DNA of 6,765 bases from DAONJL01 sp035405645 [NCBI: bacterium]. Its GTDB lineage: Bacteria; JAGOBX01; DAONJL01. A program made the translations under genes and the position numbers. Below the pieces are notes generated by a model, which did not search any database, was not told the DNA's origin, and was given only the letters and a program-made list of their open reading frames with translations. The stretch lies in NCBI GenBank assembly GCA_035405645.1, contig DAONJL010000081.1:1-6765 (forward strand). The letters run 5' to 3'. This document shows positions 1-5,893 of the stretch, piece after piece. Position 1 is the stretch's first letter, and every line of letters begins with the position of its first letter.

Positions 1-585
1 GAAACAGATTTAGATTTTATTTTTACTGATAAATCTGTATTATTAACTTATCATCCTGTTTCATTATCAAAAGAACAAACAATTAAAGAAACAAATGTTC
101 TTTTTGAATTTATGCAGCAAACAGATTTTGATTGGATTATTACTTATCCTAATGCAGATAATTTTAATGATATTGTTTTAAATAAGATTACAGAATTTAG
201 TAAAAAATATAAAAATGGAAAAGTAAAAATATTTAAATCATTAGGCAGTCAACGATACTTTTCAGTTTTGAAATATGTAAGATTTTTAATTGGCAATTCT
301 TCAAGTGGAATAATCGAAGCGCCAATGTTTAAAAAACCGGTTATAGATATTGGCATTCGTCAAAAAGGCAGATTAAAACCAGCGAATGTAATTTCAGTTG
401 AAAATGTCACACTTACAAATTTAAAAAAAGTATTACAAACAATTTCTTCAATTGAATTTTTAAATAAATTATCTAAATTAAAAAATCCATATGGGTCTGG
501 GGGTAGTTCAAAAAAAATTATTAAAATTTTAAAAAAAATTTCTAATTATAAAAATATTCTGATGAAAAAGTTTGTTGAAAATTGA
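1..585 (+). CDS. legG: UDP/GDP-sugar 2-epimerase, hydrolysing (LegG/NeuC family), C-terminal part
   Basis: The frame is open from base 1 and stops at TGA 583-585, giving 194 codons. This is about half of the usual ~380-residue family, so the gene begins outside the window; the ATG at 112 is internal. Visible landmarks are LTYHPV (bases 43-60), the sugar-nucleotide-binding stretch IGNSSSGIIEAP (about 289-324) and the following DIGIRQKGR (about 346-372). These are characteristic of the NeuC/LegG branch of hydrolysing 2-epimerases, which release NDP while inverting C2 to give free ManNAc (NeuC) or 2,4-diacetamido-trideoxymannose (LegG). The cytoplasmic product feeds a NeuB/LegI synthase. I prefer LegG over NeuC because a PtmE-like gene follows after 24 bases, probably in the same operon; substrate choice is inference. 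The C-terminus is Lys-rich and encoded by A-runs (two A8 tracts near 510-538). Confidence 0.87.
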   Translation, partial: ETDLDFIFTDKSVLLTYHPVSLSKEQTIKETNVLFEFMQQTDFDWIITYPNADNFNDIVLNKITEFSKKYKNGKVKIFKSLGSQRYFSVLKYVRFLIGNSSSGIIEAPMFKKPVIDIGIRQKGRLKPANVISVENVTLTNLKKVLQTISSIEFLNKLSKLKNPYGSGGSSKKIIKILKKISNYKNILMKKFVEN

Positions 586-609
586 AAATTTATTAAGGGT
601 AATTATCTA

Positions 610-1656
610 ATGAAAAATATCGAAGATTTATTTATTTCAAAAAATGCTCCATTATATGAGGCATTGCGATTATTAAGTAAAACATCAAAACAGATTTTAT
701 TAGTTGTAGAAGATAATACTAATAAATTACTTGGCACTGTTACTGACGGAGATATTCGTGATGTGCTTGTAAAAACAAAAGATTTCAATTTGTTTGTTAA
801 AGATTTTATGAATAATACACCAAAAACAATTACTAAAAAAGAATTGCGTAATAAAAAGATGATAATTGATAAAATGCTTAATTTTGGGATAAAACAATTA
901 CCTGTTATTGATGAAAACAATAATGTTGTTGATTTAATTAGAATTGAAGATTTATTACAAATTCGTGACAAACTTAATCCGGTTGTTATAATGGCAGGAG
1001 GAGAAGGTAAACGATTAAGACCTTTTACTAATGATATTCCCAAACCAATGTTAAAAATCCATAATAAACCTCTTCTTGAAATTATTATTGAAAATTTTAT
1101 TTTATACGGTTTTCGAAAATTTTATTTTATTCTTAATTATAAAGCGGATATTATTAAAGATTATTTTCAAGATGGAACTCAATTTGGAGTATCCATAGAT
1201 TATATAGATGAACCAAAAAAATTAGGGACTGCTGGCGGACTAAGTCTATTGAAAGATAAAATAACAACAGATTTTATTTTAATGAATTCTGATATATTAA
1301 CTCGTCTTAATTTCGAAACTTTTTTAGATTATCATTTGAAAAATAATGCTGATTTAACTATTTGTGCAAAAGAAACTATATTACAACAAAAATATGGGGT
1401 TTTAGAAATAAATGAAAATAAATTAAAAGCACTTATTGAAAAACCAGTTTATAAAAATTTTATTAACGCAGGAATCTATGCTTTAAATCCTAATCTTTTA
1501 TCATTAATTAAAAAAAATACCAAACTTAATATTCCGAATTTAATTAATGATTTGATTAAAATGAATAAAAAAATTATTACTTATTACTTAAATGATTATT
1601 GGCTTGATATTGGGCATTTAGACGATTATGAAAAAGCAAAAAATGAATGGAAATAA
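610..1656 (+). CDS. ptmE: CBS-domain sugar-1-phosphate nucleotidyltransferase, PtmE-like (probable GlcN-1-P guanylyltransferase)
   Basis: The protein has 348 residues. Residues ~1-120 form two CBS domains (TVTDGDIRDVL at 43-53; QLPVIDENNNVVDLI at 96-110), which usually bind adenine nucleotides and regulate activity. Residues ~123-345 form a GT-A fold NTP-transferase: MAGGEGKRLRPFT at 128-140 with K145 for the nucleotide, LGTAGG at 205-210, NSD at 226-228 for metal, EKP at 277-279, NAGIY at 286-290 and WLDIG at 331-335. This CBS-plus-transferase layout matches Campylobacter PtmE, which makes GDP-glucosamine from GTP and GlcN-1-P to start legionaminic acid synthesis. The neighbouring LegG-type gene and the downstream CMP-sugar synthetase support that role. 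The nucleotide used (GTP, UTP or other) cannot be read from sequence; related enzymes make other NDP-sugars. The ATG at 610 follows AAGGG at 595-599 and lies 24 bases after the previous stop. Isoleucine codons are mostly ATT. Confidence 0.85.
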   Translation: MKNIEDLFISKNAPLYEALRLLSKTSKQILLVVEDNTNKLLGTVTDGDIRDVLVKTKDFNLFVKDFMNNTPKTITKKELRNKKMIIDKMLNFGIKQLPVIDENNNVVDLIRIEDLLQIRDKLNPVVIMAGGEGKRLRPFTNDIPKPMLKIHNKPLLEIIIENFILYGFRKFYFILNYKADIIKDYFQDGTQFGVSIDYIDEPKKLGTAGGLSLLKDKITTDFILMNSDILTRLNFETFLDYHLKNNADLTICAKETILQQKYGVLEINENKLKALIEKPVYKNFINAGIYALNPNLLSLIKKNTKLNIPNLINDLIKMNKKIITYYLNDYWLDIGHLDDYEKAKNEWK

Positions 1657-1705
1657 TTTTTATTATTTGAAGTAATGTTTTTTACTGAATAATAAGAGGT
1701 GAAAA

Positions 1706-3028
1706 ATGGAACAAAAATTAGCAATATTAGGCGGTGAAAAAGCAGTTAAGATACCCCCACCGCATTGGCAATGGCCTGCTAAATATGATGAAGAATTGCA
1801 AGATATTATTAATCAATATAAATTTGGTAAAAGCACAAATAAAGGAATACCAGAAATTGTTGATAAATTAGAAACAGAATTCGCTGCTTATCATAACGCT
1901 AAATATGCACTTGCTTTAAGTTCTGCTACTGCTTGTCTGCATACTGCTTTTTTCGCTGCTGGAGTTTGTTCTGGAGTAGAAGTAATTTCGCCTACTTATA
2001 CTTTTCCTGCTACAATTACTCCTGTTTTTCAATTAGGTGGCATACCAGTTTTGTGCGATTGTTTTAAAGATAATGGTTTAATTATACCCTCAGAAATAGA
2101 AAAAAAAATTACTAAAAAGACAAAAGTATTAGTTATTACGCATTTATGGGGGCATCCTTGTGAAATGGATGAAATATTGAAAATAGTAAAAAAAAATAAA
2201 TTGCTTTTGATTGAAGATTGTTCCCATGCTCATTTATCAACATATAAAAATCAACTTGTCGGGACATTCGGCGATATTGCTGTTTTTAGTTTCGATAATC
2301 AAAAAATGCCTGCATCAGGTGAAGCAGGTCTTTTGATCACTAATAATCAAGAATTATATGAACGATGTATTGTATTTTCAGATTTTTGTGGAAGAAATAC
2401 ATCACAGATTAGATTAAAAAAATATTTGAATTTTAAAGAAACAGGAATTGGTTTAAAATATCGAATACATCCACTTGGTGCAGCACAAGCATATTTTAAA
2501 TTTAAAAAATTACAGGAATTAAATGCAATGCGGAATAAAATGTTATTATATTTTTCTGATAGATTAAAAGAGATTAAAAGCATTATATCGCCGAAGATAA
2601 AAGAAAATTGCACAATGGGCGCTTGGTATGGATATAAGCCATTATATAATTCTTTAGAAGTAAGTCCTGATTTTTTGGCGAAAAATAATAAGTTATTAAA
2701 TTTTACGAAAAATAAAAAGCAACTTCATATTCAGGATTATATTAAGATTTTAAATGCCGAAGGTGTTGATGTTCGTCAAACTGTAACGCCTCCTTTACAT
2801 CGGACTTTTTTATTTAATAAAATAAAAGAAGTTTTTAAAATTTGTCCAAATTTTGCCGTAAATAAATTTGATGATTATCCGAAATATAAATCAAAAGATT
2901 TTCCAAATGCTGAATGGTATTATAAAAATCATTTGAGTTTTCCGACTTTTAGTTTTGAAAAAGATAAATCGCTTATAGATGAATATGTCGAAGCAATTAA
3001 AAAAGTAGAATTTAATATTTCAAATTAA
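1706..3028 (+). CDS. DegT/DnrJ/EryC1/StrS family PLP-dependent sugar aminotransferase
   Basis: A 440-residue fold-type I aminotransferase of the family that aminates keto-sugars on nucleotides or keto-cyclitols, using Glu or Gln as donor. Visible elements are N-terminal LAILGGEKAV (5-14), the phosphate-binding SSATACL (72-78), SPTYTFPAT (95-103), the GHP loop (149-151), EDCSHAH (170-176) with D171 expected to contact the pyridine nitrogen, and FSFDNQK (194-200) with K200 as the expected Schiff-base lysine. It then reads SGEAGLL, where most relatives have GEGG. The C-terminal part (~300-440) is somewhat longer than in ~380-residue LegC/PseC enzymes. The LAILGG start and EDCSHAH motif resemble the StsC-like branch more than classical LegC, so the substrate is open; a surface-sugar amination is likely from context. 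The start is fixed by AAGAGGTG at 1694-1701. A 49-base gap from the preceding gene allows co-transcription. Confidence 0.88.
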   Translation: MEQKLAILGGEKAVKIPPPHWQWPAKYDEELQDIINQYKFGKSTNKGIPEIVDKLETEFAAYHNAKYALALSSATACLHTAFFAAGVCSGVEVISPTYTFPATITPVFQLGGIPVLCDCFKDNGLIIPSEIEKKITKKTKVLVITHLWGHPCEMDEILKIVKKNKLLLIEDCSHAHLSTYKNQLVGTFGDIAVFSFDNQKMPASGEAGLLITNNQELYERCIVFSDFCGRNTSQIRLKKYLNFKETGIGLKYRIHPLGAAQAYFKFKKLQELNAMRNKMLLYFSDRLKEIKSIISPKIKENCTMGAWYGYKPLYNSLEVSPDFLAKNNKLLNFTKNKKQLHIQDYIKILNAEGVDVRQTVTPPLHRTFLFNKIKEVFKICPNFAVNKFDDYPKYKSKDFPNAEWYYKNHLSFPTFSFEKDKSLIDEYVEAIKKVEFNISN

Positions 3029-3031
3029 AAT

Positions 3032-3142
3032 ATGAAGCTTAAAAATATTTTTGATTATACTTTGGAAAAGAACAAATATTTGTTACAAATGAATTGGATG
3101 AAAGTGATTAAAAAAATTATCAGTAAAGGCAAAAAAGGATAA
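3032..3142 (+). CDS. Doubtful 36-codon open frame after the aminotransferase
   Basis: An ATG three bases after the aminotransferase stop opens a frame ending TAA at 3140-3142. The peptide begins MKLKNIFDYTLEKNKYLL and ends in a basic IKKIISKGKKG tail. There is no Shine-Dalgarno sequence beyond what coupling to the previous stop could give, and no family is recognised. In sequence this AT-rich, a 36-codon frame can arise by chance. It could be a small coupled peptide, or the start of a gene truncated when the downstream ATPase genes arrived. The 12-base palindrome AAAAATATTTTT (3041-3052) lies inside it. Confidence 0.2.
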   Translation: MKLKNIFDYTLEKNKYLLQMNWMKVIKKIISKGKKG

Positions 3143-3323
3143 AGTTTAAAAATTAACAAAATTTGTGAAGTTTTTCGGTTGAAAAATTATACAAATAACT
3201 ATGATATGGTAGTTGGTTTCTCTTTTTTGAAATTTTTATGGGCGTTATTAATTGTTTTTGATTTAAAGATTATATTGTAAAATTATATGTTTACTCAATC
3301 AAATAAAAATAAGAGGTGCAAAG
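3143..3323 (+). other. Non-coding spacer before the first ATPase gene
   Basis: There is no recognisable gene or structured RNA here. With the doubtful short frame it makes a 295-base gap in an otherwise compact cluster. AT-rich promoter-like hexamers occur, for example TTGATT at 3258-3263 and TAAAAT at 3278-3283, but their spacing (14) is poor and such matches are expected by chance. The only solid signal is the ribosome binding site AAGAGGTG at 3311-3318, five bases before the ATG at 3324. The longer string AATAAGAGGTG also occurs before the aminotransferase (1691-1701). A promoter for the ATPase gene probably lies here, but I cannot place it. Confidence 0.5.
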
Positions 3324-4409
3324 ATGAAAGAAAAGAATGAATATCGAAAAGATGTAGCATTTATAAATAGAGAAAAAGAAATGCGCTTTTTAAATTTATA
3401 TATAAGTGAACGACCAGAGAAAATATTATTTTTACACGGACCGAAATCGAGCGGAAAAACAACATTATTATATCGATTTTTAGATGACTTAAAGAAATTT
3501 AAAAAAATCGAAGTAAAATTTTTGAATTTAAGAGAAGTATATTTAGGAAATTATCAAGATTTTTTAAGAGTATTTTTTGAAGTGGATTACAAGAATAACA
3601 AAAAGAGAATAAACATAGCCCGAGAATATAATTTAAAAGTATTTAAATTAAGTGTAGAAGAATTAAAAGAATTAGAAGAGAAAAAAATAGATCCGTTTGT
3701 AGTAATGAAAACAGAATTACGGGAATTAGTGGAAAAAGGTATAAAGCCAATAATAATAATCGATGAATTACAAGCGCTAATGGATATATACATAAATGGT
3801 CAGCGGACATTGATACAAGAATTATTTAATTTTTTTGTAGCAATGACAAAAGAGAGTCATTTAGCGTATGTGATAATATCATCGTCAGATGGATATTTTA
3901 TAGATGTAGTATATAATGATAGCAAATTAAAGAAGACGAGTGATTTTTATGAAGTAGATTATTTGCAAAAAGAAGATGTAATAGAGTGGTTGGGAAATTT
4001 AGAGAAATATAGTAAAATTCGAGAATATACGCTAACAGAAGAAGAGATAGAGAAGGTATGGGATACCGTAGGCGGTAGTATGTGGGAAATACAATTATTA
4101 TTAAGCAGATTTTTTGAAGGTGAAGTAGAAGAAGTGTGTGAAGATTATAAAATTAAGATGCGAAATTTAATAGATGATTATATAAAATTTTCGAAAGAAA
4201 AAAAAATAATATTAGAAATATTTACTAAAAAAATAAGAATCCGCAATTCAGACTTAGAAAATATAAATATTGATAAAGATAAAATTGAAAAATTATTGGC
4301 AGATATGGTTCATAACAATATATTATATTATAATCCAGTGAAAGCAGAATATTACCCGCAAGGCCGCTCGTATGAATGGGGCATAAAATTGTATTTTGAA
4401 AAAAATTAA
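3324..4409 (+). CDS. AAA ATPase, ATPase_2 (archaeal-type) family
   Basis: A 361-residue cytoplasmic P-loop ATPase. FINREKEM at 13-20 is the typical entry motif of the ATPase_2 (PF01637) group. Walker A is GPKSSGKT at 39-46, followed by a charged helical insert (~75-125). Walker B is IIIIDELQ at 143-150 with D147/E148. A sensor-1-like strand VIISSSDGY lies at 183-191. Residues ~290-361 look like a winged-helix domain. It most resembles the functionally poorly known family first catalogued in Archaea and also scattered in bacteria; cellular role unknown. A strong RBS (AAGAGGTG, 3311-3318) fixes the start. By hand count its isoleucines are about 28 ATA, 4 ATT and 3 ATC, whereas the PtmE-like gene has about 9, 28 and 3. 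Val also favours GTA. This suggests a different origin from the sugar genes around it. No sugar-enzyme motif is present. Confidence 0.85.
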   Translation: MKEKNEYRKDVAFINREKEMRFLNLYISERPEKILFLHGPKSSGKTTLLYRFLDDLKKFKKIEVKFLNLREVYLGNYQDFLRVFFEVDYKNNKKRINIAREYNLKVFKLSVEELKELEEKKIDPFVVMKTELRELVEKGIKPIIIIDELQALMDIYINGQRTLIQELFNFFVAMTKESHLAYVIISSSDGYFIDVVYNDSKLKKTSDFYEVDYLQKEDVIEWLGNLEKYSKIREYTLTEEEIEKVWDTVGGSMWEIQLLLSRFFEGEVEEVCEDYKIKMRNLIDDYIKFSKEKKIILEIFTKKIRIRNSDLENINIDKDKIEKLLADMVHNNILYYNPVKAEYYPQGRSYEWGIKLYFEKN

Positions 4410-4576
4410 TTTGTTTAATTGAAATACCTCATAATAGATTATATTTTTAAAATGCTTCAAACTTTCAAATAAACGAATTTAATGTGAATGTATGCGATTT
4501 TTATTTTATTATAATTTATTTACTCTTTTAAATTTTATTATTTGTCATTCTAATGCTTTGTTTCATAAATTTTTTT

Positions 4577-4594
4577 TTCACTTTCATTCACTTT
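4577..4594 (+). repeat. Two TTCACTTT copies spaced one helical turn, within a pyrimidine-rich tract
   Basis: The gap 4410-4662 contains no gene. Its one patterned stretch is a pyrimidine-rich run (about 4570-4604) in which TTCACTTT occurs at 4577-4584 and again at 4587-4594, exactly 10 bases apart. TTTTTTTCA also recurs at 4572-4580 and 4592-4600. A 10-base period would put both copies on the same helix face about 70 bases upstream of the downstream -35 element, as an activator or repressor site might. Simple low-complexity drift is the alternative. Confidence 0.3.
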
Positions 4595-4662
4595 TTTTCA
4601 TTTGTTTTTAAAATATTAATACAAACAAAAAAGAAGGTAAATAGAAAATTTTCGATATAATC

Positions 4663-4691
4663 TTGACAATTTTACGATTTTAAAATAAAAT
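4663..4691 (+). promoter_or_regulatory. Sigma-70 promoter driving a leaderless transcript of the DUF4143 ATPase
   Basis: A perfect -35 TTGACA at 4663-4668, a 17-base spacer and a -10 TAAAAT at 4686-4691 (5 of 6 consensus bases). Transcription would be expected to begin 6-8 bases after the -10, that is at about 4697-4699, while the ATPase start codon is ATG 4698-4700. The mRNA would therefore have essentially no 5' leader. There is no Shine-Dalgarno sequence between the -10 and the ATG, which fits. Confidence 0.72.
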
Positions 4692-4697
4692 TGTAAT

Positions 4698-5891
4698 ATG
4701 TGGATTGAAAGAAAATATAGTGATATTATTAAAAAAGCTATAAAAACTTTTCCTGTTGTATTATTAACTGGACCACGACAGACAGGTAAAACTTCACTTT
4801 TACGCCGACTTTTTCCAGATTTTGATTATATTGCATTAGATATTCCATCAATTGCAGAAAAAGCAGAAAAAAATCCGGAACTTTTTTTGAATGACTTAAA
4901 ATTACCAGTTATAATCGATGAAATACAATATTCTCCTTCGCTATTTAGGTTTCTCAAATATTTTATTGATAAAACTAATAAAAAAGGGCAATTTATATTG
5001 AGTGGTTCACATGAGTTTCTATTAATGCATAATATATCAGAAAGTTTATTAGATAGATGCGCAATATTAAATTTACATTCATTATCAATATCAGAAATAT
5101 TAGAAAAGTTTAAAGTAAATGAATTTGAAATTATTTTAAAAGGCGGTTATCCTGAATTATGGGCAAATAAAAAGATTGATGTAGATTTATGGTATTCAAG
5201 TTATATAAGTTCATATCTTGAAAGAGATGTCCGCAATATATTAAAAGTTTCTAATTTAAGAGAATTTGAAAGATTTTTAAGAGCGCTAGCTTTTAGAACA
5301 GGACAAATGCTCTCTTATTCTGATATTTCACGAGAAGTTGGCGTTGCTGTCAGCACTGTTCGAGAATGGGTATCTGTATTACAAACATCAAAACAAATAT
5401 TTATCCTTGAGCCATATTATAAAAATTTAGGAAAGCGAATAGTAAAGACGCCGAAAATTTATATATTAGATATTGGATTAGCTTTGTATTTAAATGGCAT
5501 AAGAACTAAAAAGCAATTTTTATCAAGTAAAATATTAGGTAATTTATGGGAGACATTTATTATTGGTGAGATTTATCGGCAATATAATATAAAGGGGATA
5601 AAACCGAATTTTTGGTTTTGGCAAAATCAGATAGGCGCTGAAGTAGATTGTGTGATTGATATTGGAGAAAACTATTATTTATTTGAAATTAAATTTTCCG
5701 AAATTATTAATGAAAATGATTTCAAAGGAATTAATACATTTACAAAAATGTATGGTGCTGAAAATATAGTAGAAGCGAATATAATTTGTAGAACACATAA
5801 TTCATTTTTATACGACAAAAAAAGAAATATAATAAACTTTAAAGATATAGGAAATTTTTTGGATAGGATATTAAAACGCAAGAGGAATTAA
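4698..5891 (+). CDS. AAA_14/DUF4143 ATP-binding protein with PD-(D/E)XK-like C-terminus
   Basis: 397 residues, a full-length member of the common AAA_14 plus DUF4143 family, whose function is not established. Walker A is GPRQTGKT at 25-32, Walker B VIIDEIQ at 71-77 (D74/E75), sensor-type SGS at 102-104, then SESLLDR at 114-120, where the family usually has a Gly before the Arg. KGGYPELW lies at 148-155 and begins the linker. A helix-turn-helix-like segment (about 205-232, YSDISREVGVAVSTVREW) precedes the DUF4143 core. E286, D317, E330 and K332 (AEVD...FEIK) form a PD-(D/E)XK nuclease-like pattern. The ATG at 4698 is the first possible start: an in-frame TAA sits at 4686-4688, and there is no ribosome binding site, in agreement with leaderless expression. 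Its stop is two bases before the CMP-sugar synthetase start. Isoleucine codons are a mixture of ATA and ATT. No link to sugar synthesis is evident. Confidence 0.92.
   Translation: MWIERKYSDIIKKAIKTFPVVLLTGPRQTGKTSLLRRLFPDFDYIALDIPSIAEKAEKNPELFLNDLKLPVIIDEIQYSPSLFRFLKYFIDKTNKKGQFILSGSHEFLLMHNISESLLDRCAILNLHSLSISEILEKFKVNEFEIILKGGYPELWANKKIDVDLWYSSYISSYLERDVRNILKVSNLREFERFLRALAFRTGQMLSYSDISREVGVAVSTVREWVSVLQTSKQIFILEPYYKNLGKRIVKTPKIYILDIGLALYLNGIRTKKQFLSSKILGNLWETFIIGEIYRQYNIKGIKPNFWFWQNQIGAEVDCVIDIGENYYLFEIKFSEIINENDFKGINTFTKMYGAENIVEANIICRTHNSFLYDKKRNIINFKDIGNFLDRILKRKRN
5880..5886 (+). promoter_or_regulatory. Ribosome binding site for the TTG-started CMP-sugar synthetase
   Basis: AAGAGGA lies inside the last codons (Lys-Arg-Asn) of the DUF4143 gene and seven bases ahead of TTG 5894-5896. 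It decides the start: the next in-frame ATG is codon 29, already past the essential nucleotide-binding motif. Ribosomes finishing the ATPase would arrive at this site, so translation of the two genes is probably coupled. Confidence 0.7.
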
Positions 5892-5893
5892 TA

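Noticed and set aside
112-114. ATG as the true start of the first gene
   Set aside because: The frame is open to base 1 and encodes the family motif LTYHPV upstream of this ATG, so it is an internal methionine.
603-1043. A 146-codon open frame on the minus strand
   Set aside because: It lies fully opposite the PtmE-like gene, whose motifs are clear on the + strand. The peptide has no recognisable domain and is a compositional shadow.
2100-2196. Two A9 tracts (2100-2108 and 2188-2196) as a phase-variation switch in the aminotransferase
   Set aside because: Runs of this length are expected at Lys codons in such AT-rich DNA, similar runs occur in neighbouring genes, and the frame is intact. 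Population reads would be needed to argue for it.
2347-2613. An 88-codon minus-strand frame
   Set aside because: Antisense to the aminotransferase, with no domain.
3041-3052. AAAAATATTTTT palindrome as a terminator after the aminotransferase
   Set aside because: Purely A/T, with no loop and no G-C stem. Such palindromes are common by chance here.
3587-3793. A 68-codon minus-strand frame, Ser- and Ile-rich and membrane-like
   Set aside because: Hydrophobicity is a by-product of reading Lys/Glu/Ile-rich AT DNA in reverse. It lies within the ATPase_2 gene.
4431-4442. ATAATAGATTAT palindrome after the ATPase_2 gene, followed by a T-run, as a terminator
   Set aside because: The stem has no G-C pair and a two-base loop, so it would not be stable enough to call.
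5675-5881. A 68-codon minus-strand frame
   Set aside because: It lies opposite the PD-(D/E)XK-like end of the DUF4143 gene, where the + strand coding is well supported.
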